DNA of 64,000 bases. It comes from Exilibacterium tricleocarpae. GTDB taxonomy: Bacteria > Pseudomonadota > Gammaproteobacteria > Pseudomonadales > Cellvibrionaceae. The stretch lies in assembly GCF_007004655.1 (NCBI RefSeq), contig NZ_ML660111.1, forward strand, positions 1 through 64,000, in the 5' to 3' direction. Shown here piece after piece: positions 17,194-26,618 of the stretch; position 1 is the stretch's first letter, and each line of letters opens with the position of its first letter. The translations under genes were made by a program, and so were the position numbers. The notes beneath the pieces are model-generated. The model saw only the letters and a program-made list of their open reading frames with translations, ran no database searches and had not been told where the DNA came from.

Positions 17194-17526
17194 ATGTCGT
17201 TATTTTTCAAAACCGAAGAGCAGCCGTGGGAAGTGGTCGGTGAAGGCATCAAGCGTCAGATAGTCGGCTATACGGACGAGCTCATGGCGGTACACGTATG
17301 TTTTGCCAAGGGCGCTGTCGGAGAGTTGCATTCACACGATGAACACGATCAGGTTGCTTTCGTGGCGGCCGGCAGTTTTGAAGTCACTGTAGATGGCGTG
17401 ACTAAAGTGTTGCGCAAAGGCGATGCTTATACCGCACCTAAAAACGTCTTGCACGGTGCGGTTGCGCTGGAAGATGACAGTGTTTTGATCGATGTGTTTT
17501 CTCCCAAGCGCGCTGAATTTCTTTGA
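17194..17526 (+). CDS. kdgF: KdgF, cupin that linearises unsaturated uronates
   Basis: A 110-residue single-domain cupin. It carries the metal ligands known from characterised KdgF at the same numbers: His46, His48, Gln53 and His87 (in ELHSHDEHDQV and NVLHGA). KdgF converts the cyclic 4,5-unsaturated uronate released by exolytic lyases into the linear keto form (DEH), in the cytosol. That fits its position next to the two apparently cytosolic PL17 genes. It is divergent from them and has a perfect putative operator upstream. A short terminator follows before the PL6 gene. Confidence 0.93.
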   Translation: MSLFFKTEEQPWEVVGEGIKRQIVGYTDELMAVHVCFAKGAVGELHSHDEHDQVAFVAAGSFEVTVDGVTKVLRKGDAYTAPKNVLHGAVALEDDSVLIDVFSPKRAEFL

Positions 17527-17624
17527 ACTGCGGCGCTGTTGTGTGTTGCGATAAGACCGCCTTATAAAAAAGCCGCATGCAGGAAATAAGCGCCGAGAGG
17601 CTTGGTATCAGTATTACCTTCCGT

Positions 17625-17653
17625 GAGACCGCTGGTATGGGGTCTCTTTTTTT
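17625..17653 (+). terminator. Terminator after kdgF
   Basis: GAGACC (17625-17630) pairs with GGTCTC (17641-17646) and is followed by seven T. The stem is short, so it may be only partly effective. It separates kdgF from the PL6 gene that starts 15 bases later. Confidence 0.65.
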
Positions 17654-17668
17654 GATTCGGTTTTAGTC

Positions 17669-19102
17669 ATGAGAGCAACAGCCGCAGAACCGACAAGTTG
17701 TTTCCCGGCATCTCCAAGTCTCGGGTTGATTGCCGTTTCGGCGTTGGTTTTTACACTTGCCGGATGTAATAACAGCCGTGCCCCGGCAGATGCTATGTTA
17801 TCTGGATTGTCCGCCGGCGGTCCGGGATCGGCTTCTCTGTCCGGGCATGCCTGCCCTGGCACCATCACGACTAATGCAGATGAGCTTAACCGCGCATTAA
17901 GTGAAGCCGTTGCGGGCAGCGTCATTTGCCTGGCCAACGGTATCTGGAGAGACCTGATTGTCACCGTTGCGCAAAGCGGCAGTCGCTATGATCTGATTAC
18001 GCTCAGAGCGGAGACGCCCGGAAAGGTATTTATCGAAGGCGAATCGTTGCTCGAGGTCAGGGGAGACTATGTAAAAATAACAGGACTGTATTTCCGCAAC
18101 GGTCGACCCGCCGACGATAGTGGTGTGATTAAACTGTACGGCGATCATAACCAGCTTACCCAGACCACCATTGACGGCTTTAACGGTAATCGGGATAAGA
18201 AATGGGTTTCTCTTTACGGGCAGTATGCAGACGTTAGCTATAATCTCTTCACCGGCAAGACAACCGCCGGTGCCTTGCTGACTGTCTGGCGTGGCGATGA
18301 CAGGCCGCAGTATCATAAAATACGGCATAACCATTTCAGCAATTACGCCTACGGCGGTGGTGCCAATGGTTGGGAAACCATCAGGCTTGGGACCAGCACA
18401 CATTCCCAATCTGATTCATATACGCTGATTGAGAATAACCTTTTCGCAGATTGTGACGGTGAAATTGAAATCATTTCCGTCAAGTCAGGTAAGAATACTC
18501 TGCGCGGCAATCTGTTTGTTGACAGCAGAGGGCTGCTTACTTTACGTCATGGCAAAGGCAATACCGTTGAAAATAATGTTTTCTTACAGTACGGCAAGGC
18601 CGATGGTGGCGGCATACGTTTCTACGATGAAGGCCATGTCATTCGCAACAACTATATGGCGGGCATTCAAACCAGTCTCGATGCGCGCGGGGCCATAGTC
18701 GTGCATTCAGGTGTCAACGCGCAGGGCGAAACCGCGGTCCTCAATGCCCAGTGGACGCCGCGCGATGTGCGGGTTGAAAATAATACCATCTACCTGTCTG
18801 AACAGAGTTTTGTCTACGGTGGAAAATATAAATACCCGGCCGAGCGCATCAGCTTCAGCGGCAATCTGGTCTATACCGATTTTACGGCACCGATTGTTAG
18901 AGCAGACGCTGCGCTGACAGAGGCAAGTTACAGCAGTGAAAAATACTGGGGGGCAGACCTGGGTTTTCCCCCGGTCGAAGGCATAGCCATTGAGGAGTTC
19001 TCGCTGGCGCCGGATGGCCAGGGGTTGTATTTGCATGCGACCCTGGGGGCTCAGGCATTGCAGGTATTGAAAGAAAGTGACGTTGGTCCCAGTCAATACT
19101 AG
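17669..19102 (+). CDS. PL6 alginate lyase, predicted lipoprotein
   Basis: A 477-residue protein with a lipoprotein signal (VFTLAGC, lipobox Cys33) and a right-handed parallel beta-helix of the chondroitinase B / PL6 type. The catalytic Lys and Arg of PL6 are visible as Lys272 (in IEIISVKSG) and Arg293 (in LLTLRHG). Repeating N-N-x-F strands such as IENNLFADC and VENNVFLQY fit the helix coils. PL6 enzymes cleave alginate, often at MG or G blocks. Lipid anchoring suggests a place at the outer membrane or in the periplasm. The start ATG is 15 bases after the kdgF terminator. The large hairpin at 19157-19268 follows the gene. Confidence 0.9.
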   Translation: MRATAAEPTSCFPASPSLGLIAVSALVFTLAGCNNSRAPADAMLSGLSAGGPGSASLSGHACPGTITTNADELNRALSEAVAGSVICLANGIWRDLIVTVAQSGSRYDLITLRAETPGKVFIEGESLLEVRGDYVKITGLYFRNGRPADDSGVIKLYGDHNQLTQTTIDGFNGNRDKKWVSLYGQYADVSYNLFTGKTTAGALLTVWRGDDRPQYHKIRHNHFSNYAYGGGANGWETIRLGTSTHSQSDSYTLIENNLFADCDGEIEIISVKSGKNTLRGNLFVDSRGLLTLRHGKGNTVENNVFLQYGKADGGGIRFYDEGHVIRNNYMAGIQTSLDARGAIVVHSGVNAQGETAVLNAQWTPRDVRVENNTIYLSEQSFVYGGKYKYPAERISFSGNLVYTDFTAPIVRADAALTEASYSSEKYWGADLGFPPVEGIAIEEFSLAPDGQGLYLHATLGAQALQVLKESDVGPSQY

Positions 19103-19156
19103 TGCTCGAACAATAAGGATTTTCACCTAAATAGGTTTTGGTGTCCTAGCCGACAC

Positions 19157-19268
19157 GGTCTCGATCCGGGTATAGCCCTTCGGGACTCGCCGTGGATACA
19201 TCCCTGTAGGCTCTACGCCAGCATCCTTGCTGGCGAAGGTCCCGAAGGGCTATACCCGGATCGAGACC
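19157..19268. repeat. Long inverted repeat with inner hairpin
   Basis: Arms of 30 bases (19157-19186 and 19239-19268) are perfect reverse complements. Between them sits an 8-bp hairpin, CGCCAGCA/TGCTGGCG (19217-19236). The outer flanks also pair in part (19119-19126 with 19283-19290). The core CCCTG..GGCT...CAGCATCC is shared with the element at 26637-26755. It fills most of the 244-base gap between the PL6 gene and the second symporter and could act as a terminator or transcript-end stabiliser. Confidence 0.9.
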
Positions 19269-19346
19269 TCAGTGCCACCGAAGTGAAAATGTTTGTTGAT
19301 TGAAGCGCTAGATACTACGGGCCGGTGATGACATAAAGGCTTATCG

Positions 19347-21131
19347 ATGGACTTAAACACCGTTATTATCGTTACCTACTTTTCCTTTCTTATTGGAATC
19401 GGTTGGGTATTTCGCAATTTGACCCAAAACACCAGCGATTACTTTCGCGGTGGCGGCAGCATGTTGTGGTGGATGGTCGGCGCATCGGCCTTTATGACGC
19501 AGTTCTCGGCCTGGACCTTTACCGGTGCCGCCGGTAAAGCCTATGTGGACGGGCTCTCCGTGGCTGCCATCTTTTTTGCCAACGCCGTCGGCTTTTTGCT
19601 CAACTACCTGTATTTTGCCCCGAAGTTCCGCCAGATGCGGGTGGTAACCGTGATTGAAGCGGTGCGGCTGCGGTTCGGCCGCCACAATGAACAGGTGTTT
19701 GCCTGGTTTAATATGCCGACCACCTTGATATCGGCGGGTATCTGGTTAAATGGTCTGGCGATTGTAACCTCCTCTATTTTTGACTTCGATATGAATACCA
19801 CCATTATCGCCACCGGTCTGGTGGTGTTGGTGATGTCGGTCACCGGCGGCGCCTGGGCGGTTATTGCCTCTGATTTTATGCAGATGGTGGTTATCATGGC
19901 CGTAACGGTGGTCTGCGCCATTGTCGGGCTGACGAAAGCCGGCGGCATAGTGCCGATCGTGGAGCAGTTCCCCAATGACTTTGTGGCTGGCTCTGATATG
20001 AATTACCTCAGTATCCTGGCGGTATGGGCGGTGTTTATCTTTATCAAGCAGATAAGCATTAACAATAATATGCTCTATTCTTACCGTTACCTTGCCGCCA
20101 AAGACTCCAACAATGCGCGCAAGGCCGCACTGCTGGCATGCATCTTAATGACGATCGGTCCTGTTATCTGGTTTATTCCGTCCTGGTTTCTGGCCGGCAC
20201 CGGGGTGGATATTGCTGCTTTACATCCGGAGTGGGGCGACAAGGCGGCCGATGCGGCTTACCTGACGTTTGTTGAATTGTATATGCCCGCCGGCATGGTC
20301 GGCCTGCTGATAGCGGCGATGTTTGCCGCGACCATGAGTTCGATGGACTCCGGGCTGAATCGAAACGCCGGTATTTTTGTCAGGAACTTTTATGAGCCGA
20401 TACTCCGGCAGGGTGCCGGTGAGAAAGAGCTGATGTTTGTGTCCCGCATTGCCTCAACGTGCTTTGGTATCGGCATTATTTTTGTGGCGGTTTTTATCAA
20501 CTCGCTCAAAGGCGTCAGCTTATTCGATGCGATGATGTATGTGGGTGCGCTCTTGGCTTTTCCAATGACGATACCCGGCTTTCTAGGGTTTTTCATTCGC
20601 AAAACGCCGGATTGGGCCGGTTGGTCCACCCTGCTGGTGGGCGCCGCGGTCTCTTACTTTGCCGGTTTCGTGGTGGAGCCCTACCATATTGAGGCGCTGT
20701 TCGGCTTGGAACAAGAGCTGACCAGCAGGGAGTGGTCGGAACTGCTGGTCGCTATCGGTCTCACCTGCCACCTGGTGATAACCGGCGGTTATTTCGCTCT
20801 GACATCCTTGTTTTATCGCGGTCTGTCTGAGGAGAGAGAGCTTGCGGTCAGTCGTTTCTTTAAAAATATAGACACGCCCCTTGTCAATGAAACGGATACG
20901 CAGCACAAGCTGGACAACCGCCAGCGAATACTGCTCGGCAGAATGATTGCGATTTTGGGTCTGTTTGTAACGGCCATGATGGCACTGCCCAACCCGCTGT
21001 GGGGGCGGTTAGTCTTCGGCGCTTGCGGCGCGATTATTCTGGTTATTGGTTTTCTGTTGTTTTCGGCGCGAGACCGCAACCTGGACAATCCGGCGGTGGT
21101 CCAGCCAGTGAAGCTGAAACCCAGCGCTTAG
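19347..21131 (+). CDS. Sodium:solute symporter (SSS family), second copy in the alginate locus
   Basis: A 594-residue SSS/SLC5-family transporter with about 13-14 membrane segments. It starts MDLNTVIIVTYFSFLIGIGW and shares with the first symporter the motif FMTQFSAWTFTGAAGKA and the MSSMDSGLNRNAGIFVRN region. It ends with a polar C-terminal tail. By context it should import alginate-derived oligomers or DEH with sodium. Two diverged copies may take different chain lengths. It is separated from the PL6 gene by the large inverted repeat and marks the right end of the alginate locus. Confidence 0.9.
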   Translation: MDLNTVIIVTYFSFLIGIGWVFRNLTQNTSDYFRGGGSMLWWMVGASAFMTQFSAWTFTGAAGKAYVDGLSVAAIFFANAVGFLLNYLYFAPKFRQMRVVTVIEAVRLRFGRHNEQVFAWFNMPTTLISAGIWLNGLAIVTSSIFDFDMNTTIIATGLVVLVMSVTGGAWAVIASDFMQMVVIMAVTVVCAIVGLTKAGGIVPIVEQFPNDFVAGSDMNYLSILAVWAVFIFIKQISINNNMLYSYRYLAAKDSNNARKAALLACILMTIGPVIWFIPSWFLAGTGVDIAALHPEWGDKAADAAYLTFVELYMPAGMVGLLIAAMFAATMSSMDSGLNRNAGIFVRNFYEPILRQGAGEKELMFVSRIASTCFGIGIIFVAVFINSLKGVSLFDAMMYVGALLAFPMTIPGFLGFFIRKTPDWAGWSTLLVGAAVSYFAGFVVEPYHIEALFGLEQELTSREWSELLVAIGLTCHLVITGGYFALTSLFYRGLSEERELAVSRFFKNIDTPLVNETDTQHKLDNRQRILLGRMIAILGLFVTAMMALPNPLWGRLVFGACGAIILVIGFLLFSARDRNLDNPAVVQPVKLKPSA

Positions 21132-21247
21132 TTTATGTTTTTGTAAATACCAGGCTACTTTGTATGTCGTAATCATCCGCCAGGCTATTGCAATCCGAGC
21201 CATGCGGTTATTCATATCACAGCGGAGGGTGTGAACAATAGCACCAC

Positions 21248-24200
21248 TTAATGATAATCCCTGGACTTGCTGCTAAAGCGTTCAAGCTGGCTGCTGATAT
21301 CGAACAGCCGATAGGCGATCACATGAATTACGCCGCCGCTCTTGTCCTGTTCCAGCAGGCCATAGATTTTCAAGATTCTGGCCTTTACCAGTTCTTCCAT
21401 CTGCCGCAACGCGTTTTGCAGCCAGATGATCACATTCATTGAGCCGGTCTCGTCTTCGAGTGTCAGAAATGTCACCCCGGCGGAGGTTTTTGGCCGCTGG
21501 CGGTTAATAACGACACCGGCGATATAGAGTTCCGTGCCCGATTGAACCTCACCGAGCAACTCCGCTGCAATGCAATCACTGAGAACCCCCTGGTCTCTGA
21601 GGTAAGCCATCGGGTGGTCGTGCAGGCTGAATCCGAGCATGGCATGGTCTTCAAATAAATCTTCAATCCGACTCGGCTCTCTGATTTGATAGCCCTGCGG
21701 CGCCTGCGCGGCAAACAGTCCACGGTAGAAATCAAAGCCGGAGGTGTTCCAGCGCTGTTGAAAGCGATGCCCGCCGAGGGGCGCCAGGGCGTTGGCGGAG
21801 GCCAGTGTCTCCAGAGTGTCTTTGTCAATGCCGGGAATAGCGAACAAATCCTCAACAGCGGCATATCCCCGCGCCGGCCGGTGGCGGCAGATCAACTCGG
21901 CTGCCGGCTCAGACAACCCTTTGATGCTGCGCAAACCGAGCCGCAATACCTCCCCCCGGCGCTCCAGCGTATAGTCCCACTCGCTGCGGTTGATGTCGAC
22001 GGGCAAGACTGTAACGCCGTGACGCTGGGCGTCCTGGATCAACTGCCAGGGCCGGTAAAACCCCATCGGCTGGCTGTTGAGCAGGGCGCAGAGAAAGGCG
22101 GTCGGGTGGTAGTATTTCAGCCAGGCCGACGCGTAGGCCAGCAGGGCAAAACTGGCGGCGTGGGATTCCGGAAAACCGTATTCGCCAAACCCCTCAATCT
22201 GCCGGCAGATTCTCTCGACATAGTCCTGGCTGACCCCTTTGCGCAGTAAATTATCGGTCAGTTTTTGCCGCAGTCTGTGCATATGGCCTTCGCGCTTCCA
22301 ACTCGCCATGGAGCGGCGCAGTTCCTCGGCTTCATCGGGGGTAAAGTCGGCGCCTTTGATCGCCAGGGCAATGACCTGTTCCTGAAAAATGGGCACGCCA
22401 TAAGTTCGGTTTAAGATGGGTTCGAGTTCTTTCAGGGGCACATCTACACGTTCCTCTCCATGTTTGCGACGCAAATAAGGATGTACCATATCGCCGTGAA
22501 TGGGACCGGGCCTGACGATGGCCACCTGCACCACCAGGTCATAGTACTTTTCCGGCCTGAGCCGCGGCAGCATATTCATCTGCGCCCGCGACTCAACCTG
22601 AAACAAACCGACGGTGTCGGCCTTTTGCAGCATGCCGTAAACCCTGGGGTCGTCCCGTGGGATGCTCGACATGGCAACAGGCTTGCCGCTGGCTGTACTG
22701 ATATAGGTGAAACACTTGCGCAATGCTGTCAGCATGCCCAGCGCCAGCACATCGACCTTCATCAGTCCGAGCGCTTCCAGGTCTTCTTTGTCCCATTGAA
22801 TAACGGTGCGATCCGCCATCGCCGCATTCTCAATCGGCACCAGGTCGATCAGCGGCGGCTCGGAAATGACAAACCCGCCGACATGCTGGGAAAGATGGCG
22901 GGGGAAGCCGACCAACTCGGTCAGTAATTGTTTGAAGCAATCGAGCATATGATTGTCCAGCGACAGCGCCGGTGTAATGACCTCGTCAACCCAATTGTGT
23001 TTATCCCGGTAGCGCCAGCCGTAATTGGCGATCACGTTTTCCAGTTGCAGCATATTGATGCCCAGCGCCTTTGCCAGATCCCGCAGCGCACTTTTGGCTC
23101 GGTAGGTAATCACGGTCGCCGCTATGGCGCAGTGATCCCTGCCATATTTCTCGTAGATATATTGAATGACTTCCTCGCGGCGCGCATTTTCAAAATCCAC
23201 ATCGATATCCGGCGGTTCATTGCGGCGCCTGGAAATAAATCGCTCGAACAACAGGCTGACCTCAGTGGGGTCGACCTCCGTGATATGCAGACAGTAGCAG
23301 ACCACTGAGTTGGCGGCCGAGCCGCGTCCCTGGCAGAGAATGCCCATCTTCCGTGCCTGTTTTACAATGTCGTAAATAGTCAGGAAGTAGTACTCATAGT
23401 TCAGCTCGGCGATGATGCCCAGCTCTTTTTCGATTGTGGCTTTGACCTGCTCGGGCACGGTGTCGCCATAGCGTCGACGTGCGCCTTCGTAAGTTGCCTG
23501 GCGCAAATAATCCCGGGCGCACAAGCCCGCCGGTACGCAGGTTTTGGGGTACAGGTATTTGATTTCTTCCAGCCTGAAGTGGCAGCGCTCAGCAATGACC
23601 AGGCTTTCAAGAATATAAGCCTGCTTATAAATCTTTCGGACGTTCTTTAACGGACGCAGATAGTTTTCCGCGTTTGGCAATAAATGCTGTTTTATCTCGG
23701 TAACCGTTCGGTTGAGTCGAATGGCGGTGAGCGTATCCTGTAGCATCTTGCGTTTCGGATCATGCATATGCACATTGTTGCTGCAAACAATAGGCAGCTC
23801 GACGTCCCTGGCTATAGTTTCCACCTGGCGCTGGTGGGGTTCGTCGGCGTCGGTCAGTGACAGTTCCACCAGCAGCCAGAAGCGGCCGCGAAAGTGCGCG
23901 GTCAGTGCCGGCAGGTAGTCCGGTGCTGCTGTGGCGGGCCGCCACAGCAGGAGCCCGCGCCGGATATATTGCACCAGGTCCCGCGGGTGAAAGACATAAT
24001 CGCCTTTCGGTGCGGCCTGGCGACAGGCGGAAATCAACCGGCACAGCTCGCTATAGGCCAGTTTGTCTGTCGCCAACACCACAAAGCACTCGTTGCGGTA
24101 ACGGAATTCGCTGCCGATAATCAGGGAAAAATTCTCGACCGGTTGCTGCTGCAATTGCTGCCAGGCTTTTACCACGCCCGCCACCGAGCACTCGTCGGTA

Positions 24201-24361
24201 AGTGCCAGGCCCGCATAGCCCGCCGTCATTGCCTGGTGCACCAGTTCCTCGGGATGCGACGCACCCCGCAAAAAGCTGTAGTTGGAAATACAATGCAGCT
24301 CGACAAAGCCGGGCTCTGCCCGACTCTGCTTGCGGCTGCCGGCGTCAGGCGAACCAACCAT
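21248..24361 (-). CDS. dnaE2: Error-prone DNA polymerase DnaE2 / ImuC
   Basis: A 1037-residue C-family DNA polymerase. It has an N-terminal PHP domain (VELHCISNYSFLRGASHPEEL), the catalytic palm with PPDIDVDF near residues 384-390, a helix-hairpin-helix region and a C-terminal OB fold (YIAGVVINRQRPKT). The length and lack of a replicase tail fit DnaE2 rather than DnaE1. DnaE2 does translesion synthesis together with ImuA and ImuB. The start overlaps the end of imuB by 17 bases, so translation is probably coupled. The operon is controlled by the LexA box before imuA. Confidence 0.94.
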   Translation of the reverse strand: MVGSPDAGSRKQSRAEPGFVELHCISNYSFLRGASHPEELVHQAMTAGYAGLALTDECSVAGVVKAWQQLQQQPVENFSLIIGSEFRYRNECFVVLATDKLAYSELCRLISACRQAAPKGDYVFHPRDLVQYIRRGLLLWRPATAAPDYLPALTAHFRGRFWLLVELSLTDADEPHQRQVETIARDVELPIVCSNNVHMHDPKRKMLQDTLTAIRLNRTVTEIKQHLLPNAENYLRPLKNVRKIYKQAYILESLVIAERCHFRLEEIKYLYPKTCVPAGLCARDYLRQATYEGARRRYGDTVPEQVKATIEKELGIIAELNYEYYFLTIYDIVKQARKMGILCQGRGSAANSVVCYCLHITEVDPTEVSLLFERFISRRRNEPPDIDVDFENARREEVIQYIYEKYGRDHCAIAATVITYRAKSALRDLAKALGINMLQLENVIANYGWRYRDKHNWVDEVITPALSLDNHMLDCFKQLLTELVGFPRHLSQHVGGFVISEPPLIDLVPIENAAMADRTVIQWDKEDLEALGLMKVDVLALGMLTALRKCFTYISTASGKPVAMSSIPRDDPRVYGMLQKADTVGLFQVESRAQMNMLPRLRPEKYYDLVVQVAIVRPGPIHGDMVHPYLRRKHGEERVDVPLKELEPILNRTYGVPIFQEQVIALAIKGADFTPDEAEELRRSMASWKREGHMHRLRQKLTDNLLRKGVSQDYVERICRQIEGFGEYGFPESHAASFALLAYASAWLKYYHPTAFLCALLNSQPMGFYRPWQLIQDAQRHGVTVLPVDINRSEWDYTLERRGEVLRLGLRSIKGLSEPAAELICRHRPARGYAAVEDLFAIPGIDKDTLETLASANALAPLGGHRFQQRWNTSGFDFYRGLFAAQAPQGYQIREPSRIEDLFEDHAMLGFSLHDHPMAYLRDQGVLSDCIAAELLGEVQSGTELYIAGVVINRQRPKTSAGVTFLTLEDETGSMNVIIWLQNALRQMEELVKARILKIYGLLEQDKSGGVIHVIAYRLFDISSQLERFSSKSRDYH

Positions 24362-25751
24362 GCTGGTACCAGGTGCCGTCGCTATCGCGAAACAGCCATT
24401 GTGTGGTCAGCCCGCTGTCGCCGGCCACATAGTAATCCCTGTGCGCCGCGTTACGGTCCCACCAGCCGCTGGTGAGACGCACCGGCCCCCGCTGGATTAT
24501 GTAGCGATCGATGGCAACAGGCTGCGGTTGCGGCAGCAGCCACAGCGGGGCAACCAGCGCCGCTGCCGGGCGTTGCGCCTGAGCCGCGGGTTGGCTGGCG
24601 CAGATAGTCTGGAATTCCGGTCTGGGGTCGGTGCTGATCTGCAAGAAGTGCACATTGTGTATACCCAGGCGCGCGCTGAGGCGATTGAGCAGTTGGGTCT
24701 TTTTCTGATCGCACTCCTGCGATACGTTGTTGAACAAATGAAGGTCCCGGTCATCGAGCGGCTCGAACAGTGCCGCCGACAGTTGCATGGCCGTAATCGG
24801 CGCGGCCAGCTCAAGGCGATTGACGGTGCTGTTGAGCATGTACTGCCAGGATTCCGGGCGATTGTCGATATTGGCAAGTTTGATATCCACACAGCTTGGG
24901 GCCCGGTGCCGGTGCTGCAATTTCAAGCGCAGCACCTGCGCCGCCAGGCAGCGCTTTTGCAGAAAACGACAGAATTGGCCGACACCCTGTGCCAGGTAGA
25001 ACCGCAGTGGCTCCAGGCTTTCGAACTCCTGTTCCAGGTCCATATACCAGTGAAAGCGCTCCGCCGCCTTGAAGGGCGGCGGCAACCAGGGTTTGCGACC
25101 GCTGATCTGGTCCAGGTAAAGGGTTAACTCGGCATCTACGCGATAACTCAAATCGCCGCTCGGCAGTTGCACCAGGTCCTGCACTGTGGCGAGGCCCAGC
25201 TTGGCCAGTCGCAGTTCGGTTTTTGCCTCGATACCGAGTGCTGTGAACGGAATATCGGCCAGTGCCTGTATGAGTTGCTCCTGGTCACAACAGCGGTGCT
25301 GCCCGGCCCGCGCCAGCAGCCGCGCCGCCTTGGGTTGCGGCGCCACTGCGATCACGGCGCTGTACCCCATTTGTTGCAATGCCAGCTGCAGTCTGTGCTG
25401 AATCTGCGCTACACCCCCCAGCAGCCTTTTCATGGAGGCAATTTCAAGATAAAGACCGTCGGCGGCATCGAGGCCGAGCCAGGCGGAATAGCGCGATGCA
25501 ATGACGGCCGCCCGCTCCAGCGCCCGCTGTTGCCGGCACGGGTCCCGCGGGGTGACCTGGAGGCCGGGACACAGGCAAAACGCCGTATTCAGCGACATAT
25601 CGACATCCACGCCGCAGGCTTTGGCGGCGTCGTTTGCATCCTCGATCAGGTGGTTGTGATCCCGAATCAGCGCCACGGGCTCACCGGTGTGAAATTGTGG
25701 TAACCAGGTCTCTGCATACAAGTGGGGCAGGTGCGCGTATAGCCAGTTCAT
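24345..25751 (-). CDS. imuB: ImuB, Y-family polymerase-like mutasome subunit
   Basis: A 468-residue Y-family (DinB-like) protein. Members of the ImuB group are known to lack polymerase activity and to act as a hub that binds the beta clamp, ImuA and DnaE2. The start was set at MNWLYAHLPHLYAE, matching the usual ImuB N terminus, 7 bases after the imuA stop. An upstream in-frame ATG at 25805 would overlap imuA and is less likely. The C-terminal part is rich in Pro, Arg and Gln, as in other ImuB proteins. It is the middle gene of imuA-imuB-dnaE2. Confidence 0.9.
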   Translation of the reverse strand: MNWLYAHLPHLYAETWLPQFHTGEPVALIRDHNHLIEDANDAAKACGVDVDMSLNTAFCLCPGLQVTPRDPCRQQRALERAAVIASRYSAWLGLDAADGLYLEIASMKRLLGGVAQIQHRLQLALQQMGYSAVIAVAPQPKAARLLARAGQHRCCDQEQLIQALADIPFTALGIEAKTELRLAKLGLATVQDLVQLPSGDLSYRVDAELTLYLDQISGRKPWLPPPFKAAERFHWYMDLEQEFESLEPLRFYLAQGVGQFCRFLQKRCLAAQVLRLKLQHRHRAPSCVDIKLANIDNRPESWQYMLNSTVNRLELAAPITAMQLSAALFEPLDDRDLHLFNNVSQECDQKKTQLLNRLSARLGIHNVHFLQISTDPRPEFQTICASQPAAQAQRPAAALVAPLWLLPQPQPVAIDRYIIQRGPVRLTSGWWDRNAAHRDYYVAGDSGLTTQWLFRDSDGTWYQHGWFA

Positions 25752-25758
25752 GGTGCAG

Positions 25759-26460
25759 CTATTTATTACCTGACCCGCCCAGTCCGCCCGCTCTGCCTGC
25801 GTCACCTGTGCTGGGAGTGCTGCCGGCGGGATAGCGAAATGCGGGACAGCGCTGCAGGGTGAATGGAAAAGGTGCTGCGGGCCACCCCCGGCGCTGTTTC
25901 AGAATACGAATTTCAACCCGATCGGTGCTCAATGGTTTTAGTTGCAGCCGCAGGGCACTGGGGGTCTGCTGGTTCTGTCCGCCCGGGCGCTGGTGCCTGA
26001 ATACGAAGCAGGGCACCTCGTGTTGCGCCGCGCAAATCTGCAACCGCCGTACCTGGGTGCTGCTGGCTTGTTGTGGCCAGCCCAGTACGGCGCTGGCGGC
26101 GCCACTTTTCAGTCCCTCCTCAAGGGCCCAGAGGATACCGGTATTTTGGGCCGGCGAGACCACCAGTATGCGTCTGACATCGACACCGGCGGCAGCCAGT
26201 GCCGGGGCGTTCAGACGCCAGGGCGGTCCTACCCAGATAATCCACAGTTCCCTTTGGCTGAGCTTTGCCAGGCTTGGCAGCAGCAGGCTCAACTCCCCGA
26301 TACCATGCTGCGGGTAAAGAATTTCAGTGACCCCGGCGGCTGGCCAGCCGGCGCCCGGCAGGTGCTGGTTCAAGGTGGCAAAGCCGGTGTCAATGGCCGG
26401 GGGAGAGCTGTATTGGTGCCGTTGCCAGACCTGGCCGCGGTCAAAGAGTTGGTCGAGCAT
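25759..26460 (-). CDS. imuA: ImuA, RecA/SulA-like mutasome subunit
   Basis: A 233-residue protein of the ImuA (SulA/RecA-like) family, beginning MLDQLFDRGQVWQ and containing the conserved LPGAGWPAAGVTEIL segment near residues 30-50. It lies first in the SOS mutasome operon. An open frame extends upstream to 26529, but that would place the LexA box inside the gene, so ATG 26460 is preferred. ImuA interacts with ImuB and RecA in translesion synthesis. Confidence 0.88.
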   Translation of the reverse strand: MLDQLFDRGQVWQRHQYSSPPAIDTGFATLNQHLPGAGWPAAGVTEILYPQHGIGELSLLLPSLAKLSQRELWIIWVGPPWRLNAPALAAAGVDVRRILVVSPAQNTGILWALEEGLKSGAASAVLGWPQQASSTQVRRLQICAAQHEVPCFVFRHQRPGGQNQQTPSALRLQLKPLSTDRVEIRILKQRRGWPAAPFPFTLQRCPAFRYPAGSTPSTGDAGRAGGLGGSGNK

Positions 26461-26495
26461 GGGGCAGTGGATCGGGTCAGTCAATCGGATTAATA

Positions 26496-26511
26496 CTGTA
26501 TATATAAACAG
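26496..26511 (-). promoter_or_regulatory. LexA (SOS) box of the imuA-imuB-dnaE2 operon
   Basis: CTGTATATATAAACAG matches the gammaproteobacterial LexA consensus CTGT-N8-ACAG exactly. It lies 36 bases upstream of the imuA start, the normal place for a LexA operator. Confidence 0.93.
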
Positions 26512-26618
26512 TGTTCGTGTAAAGTGCAAGTCGCCTCCGGCGCCAATGGCACTCGCTTTTGCCTAAAGCACCTACTTTTGCTGGTGGTGTTGGTGGTGTT
26601 GGCGGTGTTTCAGTAAAA

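Noticed and set aside
26461..26529. An upstream start for imuA at 26529
   Set aside because: It would place the LexA operator inside the coding region; the Met at 26460 matches the family N terminus.
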